A DNA stretch of 64,000 bases from Temnothorax longispinosus (lineage: Eukaryota; Arthropoda; Insecta; Hymenoptera; Formicidae). A program made the translations under genes and the position numbers. Location: the NCBI RefSeq assembly GCF_030848805.1, contig NC_092363.1:14478600-14542599 (forward strand). Reading direction: 5' to 3'. Positions 32,103-43,379 of the stretch are shown here, piece after piece. Each line of letters starts with the position of its first letter. Position 1 is the stretch's first letter. The notes under the pieces are model-generated. The model saw only the letters and a list, made by a program, of their open reading frames with translations, made no database searches and was not told where the DNA came from.

Positions 32103-33800
32103 TATACAAGGAATGTTACATAGAAATGCTGAAAGCTTTGTAAGTTCGTGCTTTAATTTTTTTTAGGTTTTTTAGGTGAAACTCAAGAAAGTTTATCTTT
32201 GTCTTTTCGATTGGGACAAAGTACTATATCTGGAATTATTCGTGAGGTTAGTGCAGCATTACTGACTGTATTGAAGGATGATTTTTTGTGTTTTCCAACT
32301 TCTGAAGAAGAATGGCGGATTGTTGCAAATGAATTTGGAGAGAAATGGAATTTTTATAACTGTGTGGGGGCAATGGACAGGAAGCACGTGAAAATTGATC
32401 CTCCATTGAAATCTGGCTCTTTGTACTATAACTACAAGGGTGATTTCAGCATTGTTCTTCTCGCGCGCGGTTGTTGATGCAAATCTAAGATTTATTTATA
32501 TAGACGTTGGAACAAATGGACGCATAAGCGATTCTGGAGTGTGGAACAAAAGCACCCTGAAAACCAAATTGGATGATAATACAATTAGATTTCCAAAAGC
32601 ATCTCCACTCCCTGGTTTAGATATCTCTTTTCCATTTGTATTAGTTGGTGATGAGGGATTTCCTTTAACAACAAAGTTGTTGATTCCATACCCTGGAGTT
32701 CAATGCAGTAATCGGAAGGACAGAAGAATCTTCAATTACAGGTACAAATTTCAAAAATTTTTTCACATATTAAGTTTTCTGAAAAAAGAATAAATATACT
32801 GATGTTTTTATTTACAGATTATCTCGTGCGCGTAGATGTTCCGAGAATGCTTTTGGCGTATTGGGTGCACGATTCCAAATATTTCGGTCTCCTATGCGAT
32901 ATGACCCTGATATTGCAAATCTCATTGTTCAATGTTGCTGCTGCTTACATAATTTTTTAAGATCAAAAGTCCTAGGAAGACATTTATATACTCCTGAAGG
33001 CATGTTAGACACTGAAGATGTACATAGTGGAGAAGTACAACTTGGAGAATGGAGAGAAAAACCTATAGGCGGTATTGTGAATTTTGTTAATCAAGGAGGA
33101 AATCGACATACTAATGCAGCTATTAATTTGCGAAACGAATGGTGTGCCTATTTTAATGTTATTGGTGCAGTACCATGGCAAGACCGGATGATAAAATAAA
33201 CTTGATTACTTTATCAACTTAACTAACTATAATTATCAATATAATATTAATAAAATACTATTATGTATGATGTATAGAAATAAATAAACAGTTTTATATA
33301 TATATAAATTATGTTTATTTTATACAAATTGACACAGAAAAAATCACAGATTAGTCCAGGAGCTAGCGGAATTTTAGGTGACTGATTTTCTTACGCCTGA
33401 AATTTTTTCCACGAGTTATTATGGTCATGTCTGCCAAATGTAGACAGGTGGCAGAGTCTGTCCGCGGGACATAGAGCGAACAGAATTTTTGTAACTTGTA
33501 TTAATTTCCAAAGACATTGACTGATTTCATTACAGCTGATTTTTTTACAGTTGATTATTTAAACCATTTCAACAAGAAAAAATGAGTTGTCCGACAAAAA
33601 AGTTGGGACATGACCCGTGTCTGCCATTTGGAATTGGTAATTTTTTCTTTGACTCTTAACTGATTTTCTTACAGCTGAATTTTATTTTACAGTTTAATAA
33701 TATATTAAGGATGAAGTATATAACCTTGTCCGACAATTTTAGTGGGACAGAACCGCTCTCTGACGTCTTTGTTATGTTAATTAATCATCAATTAATGACT

Positions 33801-34104
33801 GAAGTATTTATGTCGGACAAAGGGGTCAAATTGTTCGAAATCTTATATATTTTCGATTTTCACACGTGTCTGACGAAAATATCGGGACATATTTGCTCTC
33901 TGACAAAAATAATGTTGTGATTATTATTATTGGACATGTGATATTATTTACTGGAGTATTTCTGTCGGACAAAGTTGTCAAATTCTTTGAAATTTTATAT
34001 ACTTTCGATTTTCACACGTGTCTGATGAAAATATTGGGACATGTTAGCTCTCTAGCAATGATAATGCTCTGACTATTATTATTGGACTTTTCAGCGGCAT
34101 TTTG
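33801..34104 (+). repeat. Tandem duplication, 152-bp period
   Basis: Units start at 33801 and 33953 (GAAGTATTTATGTCGGACAA, GGAGTATTTCTGTCGGACAA) and share TTTCGATTTTCACACGTGTC. Confidence 0.85.
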
Positions 34105-34302
34105 ACAAATTTGCTATAAAATTTTTTCCACGCAAATTATGAATATTTATTTTACATACATACATATATGTGCACACACACAAAAATGCGTAATTGCGTA
34201 ATTGCGTAATTTTCGCCGAGGGTATGAAAATGTCATAATTATATATATAATTTCAAAAATAATAATACTAATTAAAAATAATTTTTATTTACTTATTTAT
34301 TT

Positions 34303-34356
<54 letters not shown>

Positions 34357-34358
34357 TA
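34303..34358. repeat. TA microsatellite
   Basis: About 25 TA units near the axis of the foldback element. Confidence 0.9.
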
Positions 34359-35474
34359 AAATTCCATAATTCGAATTAAAATTCGATAATTTATCCCTCT
34401 CTGCACAATTTTATAGTTAAAATGTTTTGTTAGAACTTAAAATTTTCGTTAAAGGGTTATTTTTTGATGCCGTATGGCCTTTATTGAGCAAACAAAATGG
34501 CGGACCTATGACGATAGACCCTTTAACGAAAATGTTAAACCCTTACAAAACATTATATCTCTAAAATTGAAGTGTGTAGAGGGGGTGGTCTTTTTGACGG
34601 AGAATGCCCCATATATATAGTATAAAAATTATGCTATATATATATAAAAATTGTATTTATTCATAGGTACCTTATATAAATTATACGTAAAGCTCTTAAT
34701 TTAAAATTATTTGTCGAAACAACTGAGAAACTGTATTCTGTTAAGCCGCGTATAAGATTTTTCTGCTTTTATATCGTGTTGTCCCACCCAAAATGTCGGA
34801 CGAATATATCAATGTCTTTCTGTTGGCATTTTAAAAGTACACCATAAAAATTAGCTGTAAGAAAATTAGTCAAACATTAATGATTAATTAATATAACAAA
34901 GACGTCAAAGAGCGGTTCTGTCCCACTAAAATTGTCGGACAAGGTTATATACTTCATCCTTAATATATTATTAAACTGTAAAATAAAATTCAGCTGTAAG
35001 AAAATCAGTCAAGAGTCAAAGAAAAAATTACCAATTCCAAATGGCAGACACGGGTCATGTCCCAACTTTTTTGTCGGACAACTCATTTTTTTTGTTGAAA
35101 TGGTTTAAATAATCAACTGTAAAAAAATCAGCTGTAATGAAATCAGTCAATGTCTTTGGAAATTAATACAAGTTACAAAAATTCTGTTCGCTCTATGTCC
35201 CGCGGACAGACTCTGCCACCTGTCTACATTTGGCAGACATGACCATAATAACTCGTGGAAAAAATTTCAGGCGTAAGAAAATCAGTCACCTAAAATTCCG
35301 CTAGCTCCTGGACTAGATGAGATTGCAATTACAAAACAAACAACTATTATAGCTACAAGATATAGAAACATAAACTGATTTTTCTAGTAAAAATGTAGTT
35401 TTCCATATCTATTCAAATAAAATTGTTGGGAAAAGAAGTACAAAAATGAAACAAAACACTGAATATTGTCCAAT

Positions 35475-35628
35475 TTTTAGAGAGAATTTACACCTTGGCA
35501 GAATAGCAGAAAGCAGAAAAGCAGAAATCAATCAGCTGGAAAACTGTCGCTAGTACCTAGTCTACTTACTATCAGCGCGAGTTCTGATTGGCTTCTGCTT
35601 TTCTGCCAAGGTGTGAGTTCTCTATTAA
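35475..35628. mobile_element. ~154-bp MITE
   Basis: The left end TTAGAGAGAATTTACACCTTGG pairs with CCAAGGTGTGAGTTCTCTATTAA. Internal AGCAGAAAAGCAGAAATC pairs with GGCTTCTGCTTTTCTGCC. No ORF. Confidence 0.8.
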
Positions 35629-36120
35629 ACAACACGAATTATTTATATAGAAACGAATTATTTATATTAAATGAAACACTTTGTGTAAACATATATTTTT
35701 ATATCACTAAGTTTGGCTTTGAATTGGGAGCCGCGTTCTATTTTATTTATAATTCCATATTTAGGAAAGCCAAACAACCCAGAAGCCAAACCTTGTGCTA
35801 GGAAAGCGTCATACCACATATACTTTTAACTTCTTTTACTATAGTACATAAGTTATAATATAATACGTAAGTTTCAATACTGCACGTATTTATCTTTATA
35901 AAAAATAAATTTCTAATTATCTTTTAAAAAATAATTAATATCTTTTTGAAAGATTCTGACAGCCTCGTGACTAGTAAATAAGTAAAATATATAATATTAA
36001 ATAAAATAAAAATAAGGCTAGTCAAATAAAAACAAAGCAAGAAAAAATGTCAAATTGTAATAAAATTTAGAGATATTAGGGAATATTAGTAAAAAGTTTC
36101 ATTATTTCTAATTCAATTTT
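35629..36120. other. AT-rich spacer inside Harbinger
   Basis: No supported feature. Confidence 0.5.
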
Positions 36121-36124
36121 TTGC

Positions 36125-36617
36125 CATTGCTCTGCACCCAGAGCTCTTAAACGAGTGATAACGATAGCGATTGTAAGCGAGCGAATGAGACGATGAGACG
36201 GAGCGTTATAGGGAGTAATGGCGACAGCCAATGAGCGAGCGAAGGAGTGAGCCGAGATGGCACTAGAGCGTGAGCGTTGGTAAGCGTGTGTGTGTGTAAG
36301 AGAGTCAGTGAGTTAGAGAGAGTCAGAGAGTTAGGAAGGTAGAAGGTGCGTGAAAGACGAGAGAGTAACGCGAGATTAACGAGCGAGCGCGAACTAAGAG
36401 CGTAGGGCAGAGGCCCGAAACGAGTGTATTTCCAATAAGTGTATTCAGCGTGATTTAATTAAAGACGAAAATGGAAAACCGACCCCTCGTGTGATTATTA
36501 ATCTCCGAATCGAGAACTCCTACGAGCCACCGACGAACCATCCACGACATAGTTTCGAGACCGAGTTGAAATACCGCGAGTCAATAGTACTAGACAGTTA
36601 ACACGAGCCGCAACATA
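36125..36617. other. GC-richer block, possible solo LTR
   Basis: An abrupt switch to GAGCGAGCGA/GAGAGAG-rich sequence, unlike its AT-rich neighbours, ending ACACGAGCCGCAACA on the plus strand (TGTTGCGG on minus). The composition and TGTTG end suggest an LTR, but I found neither its other boundary nor a duplication. Confidence 0.35.
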
Positions 36618-36630
36618 AGCTCCAAAATGG

Positions 36631-39600
36631 TCATGTGTATCCATTTTGGACAGTGGAATCTTTTGATAATTGTTTCATAGCAGAAACTGCTTCTTCCATA
36701 ACATTTGATGTATTACCGCTACTTTTTTTTCCTCTTTTCACGAATAAATCGCCATCCTCAATACTAGAATTAGAACGCTTTGTGCTAGTACTTGCTGGAT
36801 TAGCACTGGCACATCTAGGTGCAGAAGTAGACTTTGAAGATACTGATAGAGGCCTTGGTAATGGCGATGGAGATTTTGAAAGCACCTGTGAACTTGGATA
36901 CTGCTGTTGACAAAGAACAGTGGTTGTATTCTTATTTTTATCACCACTATCAACCAGCTCAGTATATTCTTCAGATGGTTGGATGTCCTTTGGAATCAAT
37001 AACCATTGCTATAACAATAACAAATTATTTGTAGAATTTATTCTTGTTAAGGCAGGTCGTCGCATTTGACGCGTATGCGTATTCCGAGATGGCGCGATGT
37101 GTGTCGAACGCGGCACTTCGGGTGAGCGGGCACCGAGAGCCTCTGAGCCGCGAGCGCGACCATATTGTAAAGTCAGTCGCAAGCGAACTACCGTATAGAT
37201 AACACGCTAATTTTGAATAAAAGCATTTATTTGATACGACGAGTTACGAGTTACTCTATTCCTGAAAAGGAAATTCCTGCTTCTTTCTTTCCACGGTGCC
37301 TCAACAGGTTATGGGCCCAGGCATCGCAGCCGGTGCAAAGTAGTGTTGGAAAGGAGAGACGTGGAGAGACTGAGTCGCGAAAATAGAAGCGTGTGGAACA
37401 GGTGGTCGAGGCGGCCATTTTACGGTGTGCGAGCAAGGCACGCGGTACGCAGCACGCGGTACGAATTTCGGTGTGCGAGCAAGGCACGCAGTACGAATTT
37501 CGGTGTGCGAGCAAGGCACGCGGTACGAAGCGAGTTTGTAAGAACATTCGAGAACGTCGCGGACATCGTGTGAAGCGAGTTTGTGAGAACATTCGAGAAC
37601 GTCGCGGACATCGTGTGAAGCGAGTTCGTGAGAACATTCGAGAACGTAGCGGACATCGTGTGAAGCGAGTTCGTGAGAACATTCGAGAGCATCGTGGACA
37701 TTTTCGCGTCGCGTCGTGTGTCGGCGGGGTTCCAGTTGTCGCGTGGACAGAGTGATCGGAATCAAGAATGCCGGACGACGGGCTAGTGCGGTCAGTAAAA
37801 AGGTTCGACGGGAAGAACTATCAATCATGGAAGTTCCAGATCACAGCGGTGCTAATGGCGAGTGAAATATTCGATGTGGTCGATGGCACGAGACGAAGGC
37901 CGCCGAACGCGGAAGGGCCGAACGCTGGGCTTATGAAATCGTGGATCAAAGACAATGCAAAAGCCACAGCAATCATCTCGTCGGCGATGGAGGACGATCA
38001 AGTGATGAGTGTTTTAGTGTGCGGGTCCGCGAAAGAAATGTGGGACAAATTAGTTACGATACATGAACAGAAATCTGCGGCGAACGTCGGTACGCTAACG
38101 CAGCGGTTCTACTCGTATAAGATGAGTCCGTCCGATTCGGTCATACAACATGTGAGCACGGTGCAGAACATGGCGCGTCAGTTAAAAGATCTCGGCGAGA
38201 CAATTTCAGACGCGGCAGTGATCGCGAAGATTCTCTCGAGTTGGACGACGAGATTCAGTGTGTTCAAGACGGCGTGGGACAGTGTGGACCCGACACGGCA
38301 AACGATTGAAAACCTGCTAGAGCGGCTCATTCGCGAGGATCAAAATCTTGGCGAGGATGGAAATTCGGCGAGCGCGTTAGCAGTGACGAAGCAAGGTGCT
38401 TTGAAGGACGGCGCGAAGTCAAAGGACAAAAACAGGAAGAAAAGAAAGTCGAAGAAAAACATTGAGTGCTACCGATGCCAAGAAAAAGGGCATTACGCCA
38501 GCCAGTGTGACAAGAGGAAGAACCAGAACGACAACAACAACAACACGAAAGGTCAGTCCGGCAGCAGCTACGCGTTTGTGGTTGATTCGCACGAGAGAGA
38601 CGGAGAAGTGCGACAGCTACTACCGTCGGTCGGGCAGATTCAGCAGCTAAGTGAAGCGGATAAACGAGAGGTGTGGATCACCGACAGCGGGGCGTCGGAA
38701 CACATAACGTCGCGTCGCGACTGGTTCGAAGAGCTGCGACCGGTAACTGGGGAGACAGTTCTGCTGGGAGACGATGGTGAATGCGAGGTAACAGGCATCG
38801 GTAAAATTCGCATTGAGAAGTATGCCAATGGCGAATGGAACAGCGGGGAGTGATCGAGAACGTGCTGCTTGTTCCACGTGTTACTCGAAACTTGTTTTCA
38901 GTAGGAGTATGCACGAAGAAAGGATTTCGAGTCGGCTTCGAAAACGGAGTCGTCGAAGTGTCACAAGGAGGCGTGATCGAGCGACCGGAGCGAGGCAGGA
39001 GAACGGGCTGTACCGTATGTTCTTCCGAAGACCGAAACCGAAACGAGAGGTCAACGTGACGTCGCTGGATTTTAAAATCTGGCACGAGAGGCTGGGCCAC
39101 ATTCATAAGCGGGCGCTCACCGAGCTGGTGAGTCAAGGGCTGGCAGATGGAGTAAACGTGAAAAATTCGGGCGAATTTTTCTGCGAGGCGTGCCAGTTCG
39201 GCAAGCTTCACAAGTTGCCGTTCAGGAGCAACAGCGGCAAAGCATCAAGGAATCCAGGGGAATACTTCCATAGTGATGTGTGTGGACCGGTACCAACGGA
39301 GTCGACAGGCGGTGCACGATATTACGTGCTCTTCAAGGACGACGCCACTGCATTTCGATGCGTGTACTTCTTGCGTCACAAATCAGACGTGTACGAGCGA
39401 TTTGTCAAGTTCGAGCGTCTGATATTCAATAAATTCGGGCGCACGATGAAAACCCTGCGCACCGATAATGGGACTGAATATTGCAATGCACGCATGAAGA
39501 AGTACATGAAGGAGAGAGGTATCACACTGGAGACCACGGCGCCGTTTACGCCGGAACAGAATGGGAGGTCGGAGCGAGATAATCGCACGATCGTCGAGGC

Positions 39601-42600
39601 GTCAAGGACGATGCTGAAGGCGAGGAATCTATCAGCACATCTGTGGGCGGAAGCAACGGCAGCAGCCGTGTACACGATCAACAGAACGGGACAGTCGCGA
39701 GTCGGCGGAAGTTGTACTCCGTACGAGCAATGGACGGGGAAGAAGCCAGATCTCCGTCACATGCGAGTATTCGGCTCTGACGCTTGAGCGTATGTGCCGA
39801 AGCAGAAGACCACGAAGTTTGACGCTCGAGCGAAGAAGCTGGTCCTGGTGGGCTACGACAGCGAGTCGTCGAACTATCGTTTGTTTGATCCTGTTACGAA
39901 ATGTGTATCTATTTCCAGGCACGTAGTGTTCAATGAACGAGCGCACGGAGGGGATCCAAAGATGTCAGAATCCGAAGTCGAACTCACCTTGCCGTCGTCG
40001 AGTGATGACGATGGTGAGGAGGAAGAGCAGAACGCGGGTCACGGTAACGGAGCTGTCGTCGGCAACGCCGGTGCTGACGATGTAGCCATCGATAACGCGA
40101 GAGGAGCTCAGGCAGGTCGAAGAGGCGGGGTCGAGGACGTCGAGGTTCAACAGCAGCAGCAGCAGCAGCAGCTGGAAACGCTGACACCTAGGTCGCTGCG
40201 CGATCGAGACTCGTTGCGCCCTCCGGCCAGATACGCGTTGTGCTGTGCAGGGCACAACGTGCCAACTACGTACCAGGAGGCTATAACTAGCCCAGAGGCA
40301 AGTCAATGGGCGGAAGCAATCGAGGACGAGCTCGAAGCACATAGGACGAACGGGACGTGGATAATTGTTCCGCGCGTTCCAGGAGAGAAGACTATAGACT
40401 CTAAGTGGGTCTTCAAGATACTGCGAGACACAGATAGAAACGTGAAAAAGTTCAAGGCGCGTCTGTGCGCCCGAGGGTTCAAGCAGCGAGAAGGTGTGGA
40501 CTACTTCGAGACATTTTCGCCAGTCGTAAGGTACGACTCACTCCGAGTGCTTCTTGCTGTCATCACGCAGGCCGATCTTGAGGTCATGCAGTTCGACGTG
40601 CGAACAGCATTCCTGCACGGCGAGCTTGACGAGGACATCCGGATGGAGCTACCGACGGGTCTTGTGGTCAACGAAGAAGCCGGGGATCGAGGGAGTGTGA
40701 TGTGTTTACTCAGGAAGTCACTCTACGGGCTTAAACAAGCACCGCGCTGTTGGAACATTAAATTCACGGAGTTCTTAAAACGTTTCAATTTGAAAGAGAC
40801 TGATGCCGACAGTTGCGTATTTTACGGTATTTACGATGGATACGAGATATATCTTGCGGTTTTTGTCGATGACGGTATAGTTGCCGCGAAATCATTGAAA
40901 GTGATCAATAGTATAATCGGGGGCTTGAGCGAAGCTTTTGAGTTGACACTCGGTGATTGTAGTAGCTTCGTCGGAATACAAATCGAGCGAGATCGAGCGT
41001 CAAAGTCGATGTTCGTGCATCAGTCGGCTTATGCGAGAAAAATAATCGAGAAGTTTGGCATGAGCAAAGCAAAAGAGGTTTCCGTGCCGGCGGATCCTCA
41101 TACAATACTGTATCCGGTAGAGTCAGGTGAAAATGAGAGGCATAACGTGCCGTATCGCGAAGCCGTGGGATCGCTTATGTTCTTGTAACGTAGTAACGCG
41201 TCCGGATCTAGCGTATGCGGTAAACGCGACTAGCAAATTCCTCAATAATCATAATGAGAGTCACTGGCAAGCAGTGAAGCGGATTATATCATATTTGATC
41301 GGAACGACAGACGTAGGGATTGAGTATCGGGCAAGTGAGTCAGGAATCGAGTTAACGGGATACTCAGACGCGGACTTTGCGAGCGACGTCGAGACTCGAA
41401 GGTCAACGACGGGGTATGCGTTCTGCATCGCGAATGGTATCGTCACGTGGTCGTCTCAGCGACAGAGACTCGTGTCCATGAGCACAACAGAATCCGAATA
41501 TATCGCTGCGGCGACTGCGGCAAGAGAAGCTATATGGCTTCGCACGCTCTTAGGTGGAATAGGCTACAGGTGTGATAAGTCAACAACGTTGTACGTCGAC
41601 AATCAGAGCGCGATTCGTCTAGTTCGGAACCCGGAGTTCCATGCATAAACGGACGAAACATATAGATATAAAATATCATTATATTCGCGAGAAGGTAGAA
41701 AATCGCGAGATCAATGTTGTCTACGTGCCTACCAAGGCTCAATTAGCAGACTTGTTCACGAAAACGCTCTCGAGAAATAGGTTCAATGAACTGTGTATAA
41801 ATCTCCGGATCTTTGTCAAACGCTCGGACGGCGGAAGTGTTAAGGCAGGTCGTCGCATTTGACGCGTATGCGTATTCCGAGATGGCGCGATGTGTGTCGA
41901 ACGCGGCACTTCGGGTGAGCGGGCACCGAGAGCCTCCGAGCCGCGAGCGCGACCATATTGTAAAGTCAGTCGCAAGCGAACTACCGTATAGATAACACGC
42001 TAATTTTGAATAAAAGCATTTATTTGATACGACGAGTTACGAGTTACTCTATTCCTGAAAAGGAAATTCCTGCTTCTTTCTTTCCACGGTGCCTCAACAA
42101 TTCTATATAACCTCACTTTTACAGTATATAAATATCATTATTTTATACACTGAAATTATACTCACTTGTAATGTCTCATCAAAGTACGCATTATGATTTT
42201 CTTTTAAAATTATTGTCGATTCAGTGTCATCAGATGTCAGATGTGAGTCTACACACTCATTTGTAACATCCAAATTTGAACTGCTACTTGCTTGAACGCA
42301 ATTTTTTTTCAGAAACGTTAAAAGGGGATAAAGATCCCATTTTGGTTGAAAAACGTCATCTGATCCTTTCCCACTTCTCATTGATTGTTTAATTTTGTTA
42401 TAATTTCTTTGATAAGTGGTTCTCATATTATCAAAACAATCTTTTACCATCGTTGCTGAAAATAAAAAAACAAATTACATATAACACCGTCGTATGTACA
42501 TATTATAATACTTTACACGATATTTAACGCTAGTATATATTGTAACGTCGGTTTTTATATTATGTGATCAGATTACAAACTATTGTATAAAAGGTTATTT

Positions 42601-42775
42601 TTTATTTACCGTCAACGCAAGTGCCTAACTTTTTCGCTATTTCATCCCATTGGATTGACTTTTTATATGCCTTCGCATAATCAGGGTGCGATGAATCCCA
42701 CAGCTGAGGTCTCTCTTTTACCTCTTGAATTAAAATCTCGCTATCGCGAGGCCACACGTATTTTTTACCGGCCAT
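36631..42775 (-). CDS. Harbinger accessory MADF-domain DNA-binding protein
   Basis: Three exons: 42775-42610 (ATG, then WPRDSEILIQEVKERPQLWD), 42455-42166 (MVKDCFDNMRTTYQRNY) and 37008-36631. Splice sites are canonical (GTAAAT, GTGAGT; TTTTCAG, GTTATAG) and the phase is kept. MADF/Myb-SANT-like proteins partner the Harbinger transposase and recognise terminal repeats, as known for plant and animal Harbingers. The C-terminal exon is Ser-rich with RGKKSSGNTSNVMEEAVSAM before the stop. A Copia element fills intron 2 (42165-37009), yet no exon is damaged, so the protein of about 278 residues could still be made if the intron is spliced. Confidence 0.8.
37045..37306 (+). repeat. Copia 2 5' LTR
   Basis: TGTTAAGGCAGG to TGCCTCAACA, with the polyadenylation-like hexamer AATAAA near 37217. 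It differs from the 3' LTR at one site (CTCTGAG versus CTCCGAG). Confidence 0.9.
37768..41862 (+). pseudogene. Copia gag-pol, several frame breaks
   Basis: It starts at MPDDGLVRSVKRFDG and keeps CYRCQEKGHYASQC, DSGASEHITS, integrase (HSDVCGP, TDNGTEY, PEQNGRSERDN), RT with VFVDDGIVA, and RNase H with SDADFASDVETRRSTTG. Breaks relative to Copia 1 are a shift at about 38845 (GGGG run), a shift near 38985, an in-frame TGA at 39785-39787 where Copia 1 has Phe in SNAFAY, a shift near 41184, and a shift near 41642. A (CAG)n run at about 40151 encodes polyglutamine. Domains are complete between breaks, so decay is recent or partly assembly error. Confidence 0.85.
41838..42099 (+). repeat. Copia 2 3' LTR
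   Basis: Same length and ends as the 5' LTR, one substitution. It is preceded by the GGCGGAAG tract. Confidence 0.9.
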
Positions 42776-43379
42776 CTTTCATCGTCGTTTATTCACAACA
42801 TCACAACTAAACTATCACGTGATCGAAAATTGTACTTCTATTGGTTCCGACTTTGAGTCGTTGAGTCAAGAAATAGACCAGGGTCTAAATGCGAGTCGGC
42901 CGATCCAGTCAGTCGGCGCCTCGTTGTGATTGGCTAGATGTGAGTCGGCAGTCGCGATCGGCAGTCGGGTCGGCCTTCGCAGTCGGTAGTCTGATAAAGC
43001 CTCCGCTATCTATCAGTCGCTTGCCTCATTCGTGGAACCAAGATGGCCGGACAACCGCTTGATCGGGTAAGTCCCCGCACTAAGGTAAGTCAACGCAACT
43101 AATTCTCTTTTATTTTCAGGTTTCGTCTACGGGTCCCTCATCACCATCGCCGATGTCATGGATCACCGCTGCTCACCGATGCCCAGGATCACCACGTATG
43201 GGAGATGTCGCGACACGAGGTAAGTATGAGAACTGTCGCGATAACTATGATTAATGCCGTTTCTTTTCAGGTTTCCGCCACGGGTCCCTCATCTATGGCC
43301 TCCTCTGATGCAGGATCGATGATGACCTTGAAGCTCGGTCACCGCTAACACACAAGATAGACGACAGCCGCTTGTTCAG

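Larger units (their letters stand above)
26848..33199 (+). pseudogene. PIF/Harbinger transposase (HARBI1-like, DDE_Tnp_4)
   Basis: Four exons: 26848-27065 (donor GTATTT), 27155-27294, 32176-32741 and 32818-33199. Phases agree at each junction; the third exon starts at the second of two adjacent AGs, which gives the conserved LATGETQESLSLSFRLG. Other landmarks are WVKPWIARR near the N terminus, the catalytic residues in GAMDRKHV (first D), VGDEGFPL (second D) and SENAFGVLGARFQ (E), and RNEWCAYF at the end. A CG-repeat indel at about 32460-32468 shifts the frame between SIVLL and VDANLRF, so it is probably inactive. The 4.9-kb second intron (27295-32175) contains a whole Copia element. Confidence 0.85.
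33354..35313. mobile_element. Long-TIR foldback element with iterated GTCCGAC/GTCTGCC motif
   Basis: The ~450-bp arms (33354-33803, 34864-35313) are near-perfect inverted repeats starting GTCCAGGAGCTAGCGG, and TA flanks both ends. The arms repeat two words: CTGATTTTCTTAC (and variants ending TTACAG) and GTCCGAC/GTCTGCC/CTGTCCG, often close to CTTTTTTGTC. The middle has a 152-bp tandem duplication and a TA microsatellite. No transposase is present. It lies between the Harbinger genes and is a later insertion or a captured passenger. Confidence 0.85.
37045..42099 (+). mobile_element. Copia LTR retrotransposon 2, ORF broken
   Basis: The 262-bp LTRs (37045-37306, 41838-42099) begin TGTTAAGGCAGG and end TGCCTCAACA. 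They differ at only one position by eye. The target duplication ATTCT is at 37040-37044 and 42100-42104. The primer-binding site GGTTATGGGCCCAG at 37307-37320 is the same as in Copia 1, as is the GGCGGAAG purine tract. Family relationship to Copia 1 is clear along the polyprotein, and the two copies face each other. The internal ORF has several frame breaks despite almost identical LTRs. Confidence 0.95.
26712..42994. mobile_element. 16.3-kb PIF/Harbinger DNA transposon
   Basis: The 52-bp terminal inverted repeats at 26712-26763 and 42943-42994 are identical. They begin TCAGACTACCGACTGCG and contain repeated CGACTGC words. Inside are the two genes expected of Harbinger elements, a DDE transposase (+) and a MADF/Myb-like DNA-binding protein (-). 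Later insertions (Copia 27350-32102, foldback 33354-35313, Copia 37045-42099 and others) account for most of the length; the original was about 4-6 kb. Both flanks carry TA (26710-26711, 42995-42996). The usual 3-bp TWA duplication is not exact (GTA versus TAA). Confidence 0.9.
26516..43379 (+). repeat. Tandem array of four exon-like units, split by Harbinger
   Basis: Four units of ~100-117 bp share a start like GTTTCCGCCACGGGTCCCTC and most share an end like GACAACCGCTTGATCAG. Units are 26516-26624, 26667-26711 joined to 42995-43066, 43120-43219, and 43271-43379. Units 2-4 are preceded by TTTTAG or TTTTCAG and followed by GTAAGT; unit 1 is followed by GTATAT and lacks an acceptor AG. In one frame each encodes TG(A/P)SS near its start, but stops interrupt two units. 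They look like duplicated exons of a spliced, perhaps noncoding, transcript. The second unit holds the 16.3-kb Harbinger insertion. Confidence 0.6.

Noticed and set aside
37301..37828. Minus-strand ORF of 175 codons opposite Copia 2 leader
   Set aside because: Antisense of the leader's direct repeats (GCGAGTTTGTGAGAACATTC); not conserved in Copia 1.
26712..42994. A single viral or retroviral provirus
   Set aside because: Perfect short TIRs, a DDE transposase and a MADF gene define a DNA transposon; the LTR elements inside are Copia type with no envelope gene.
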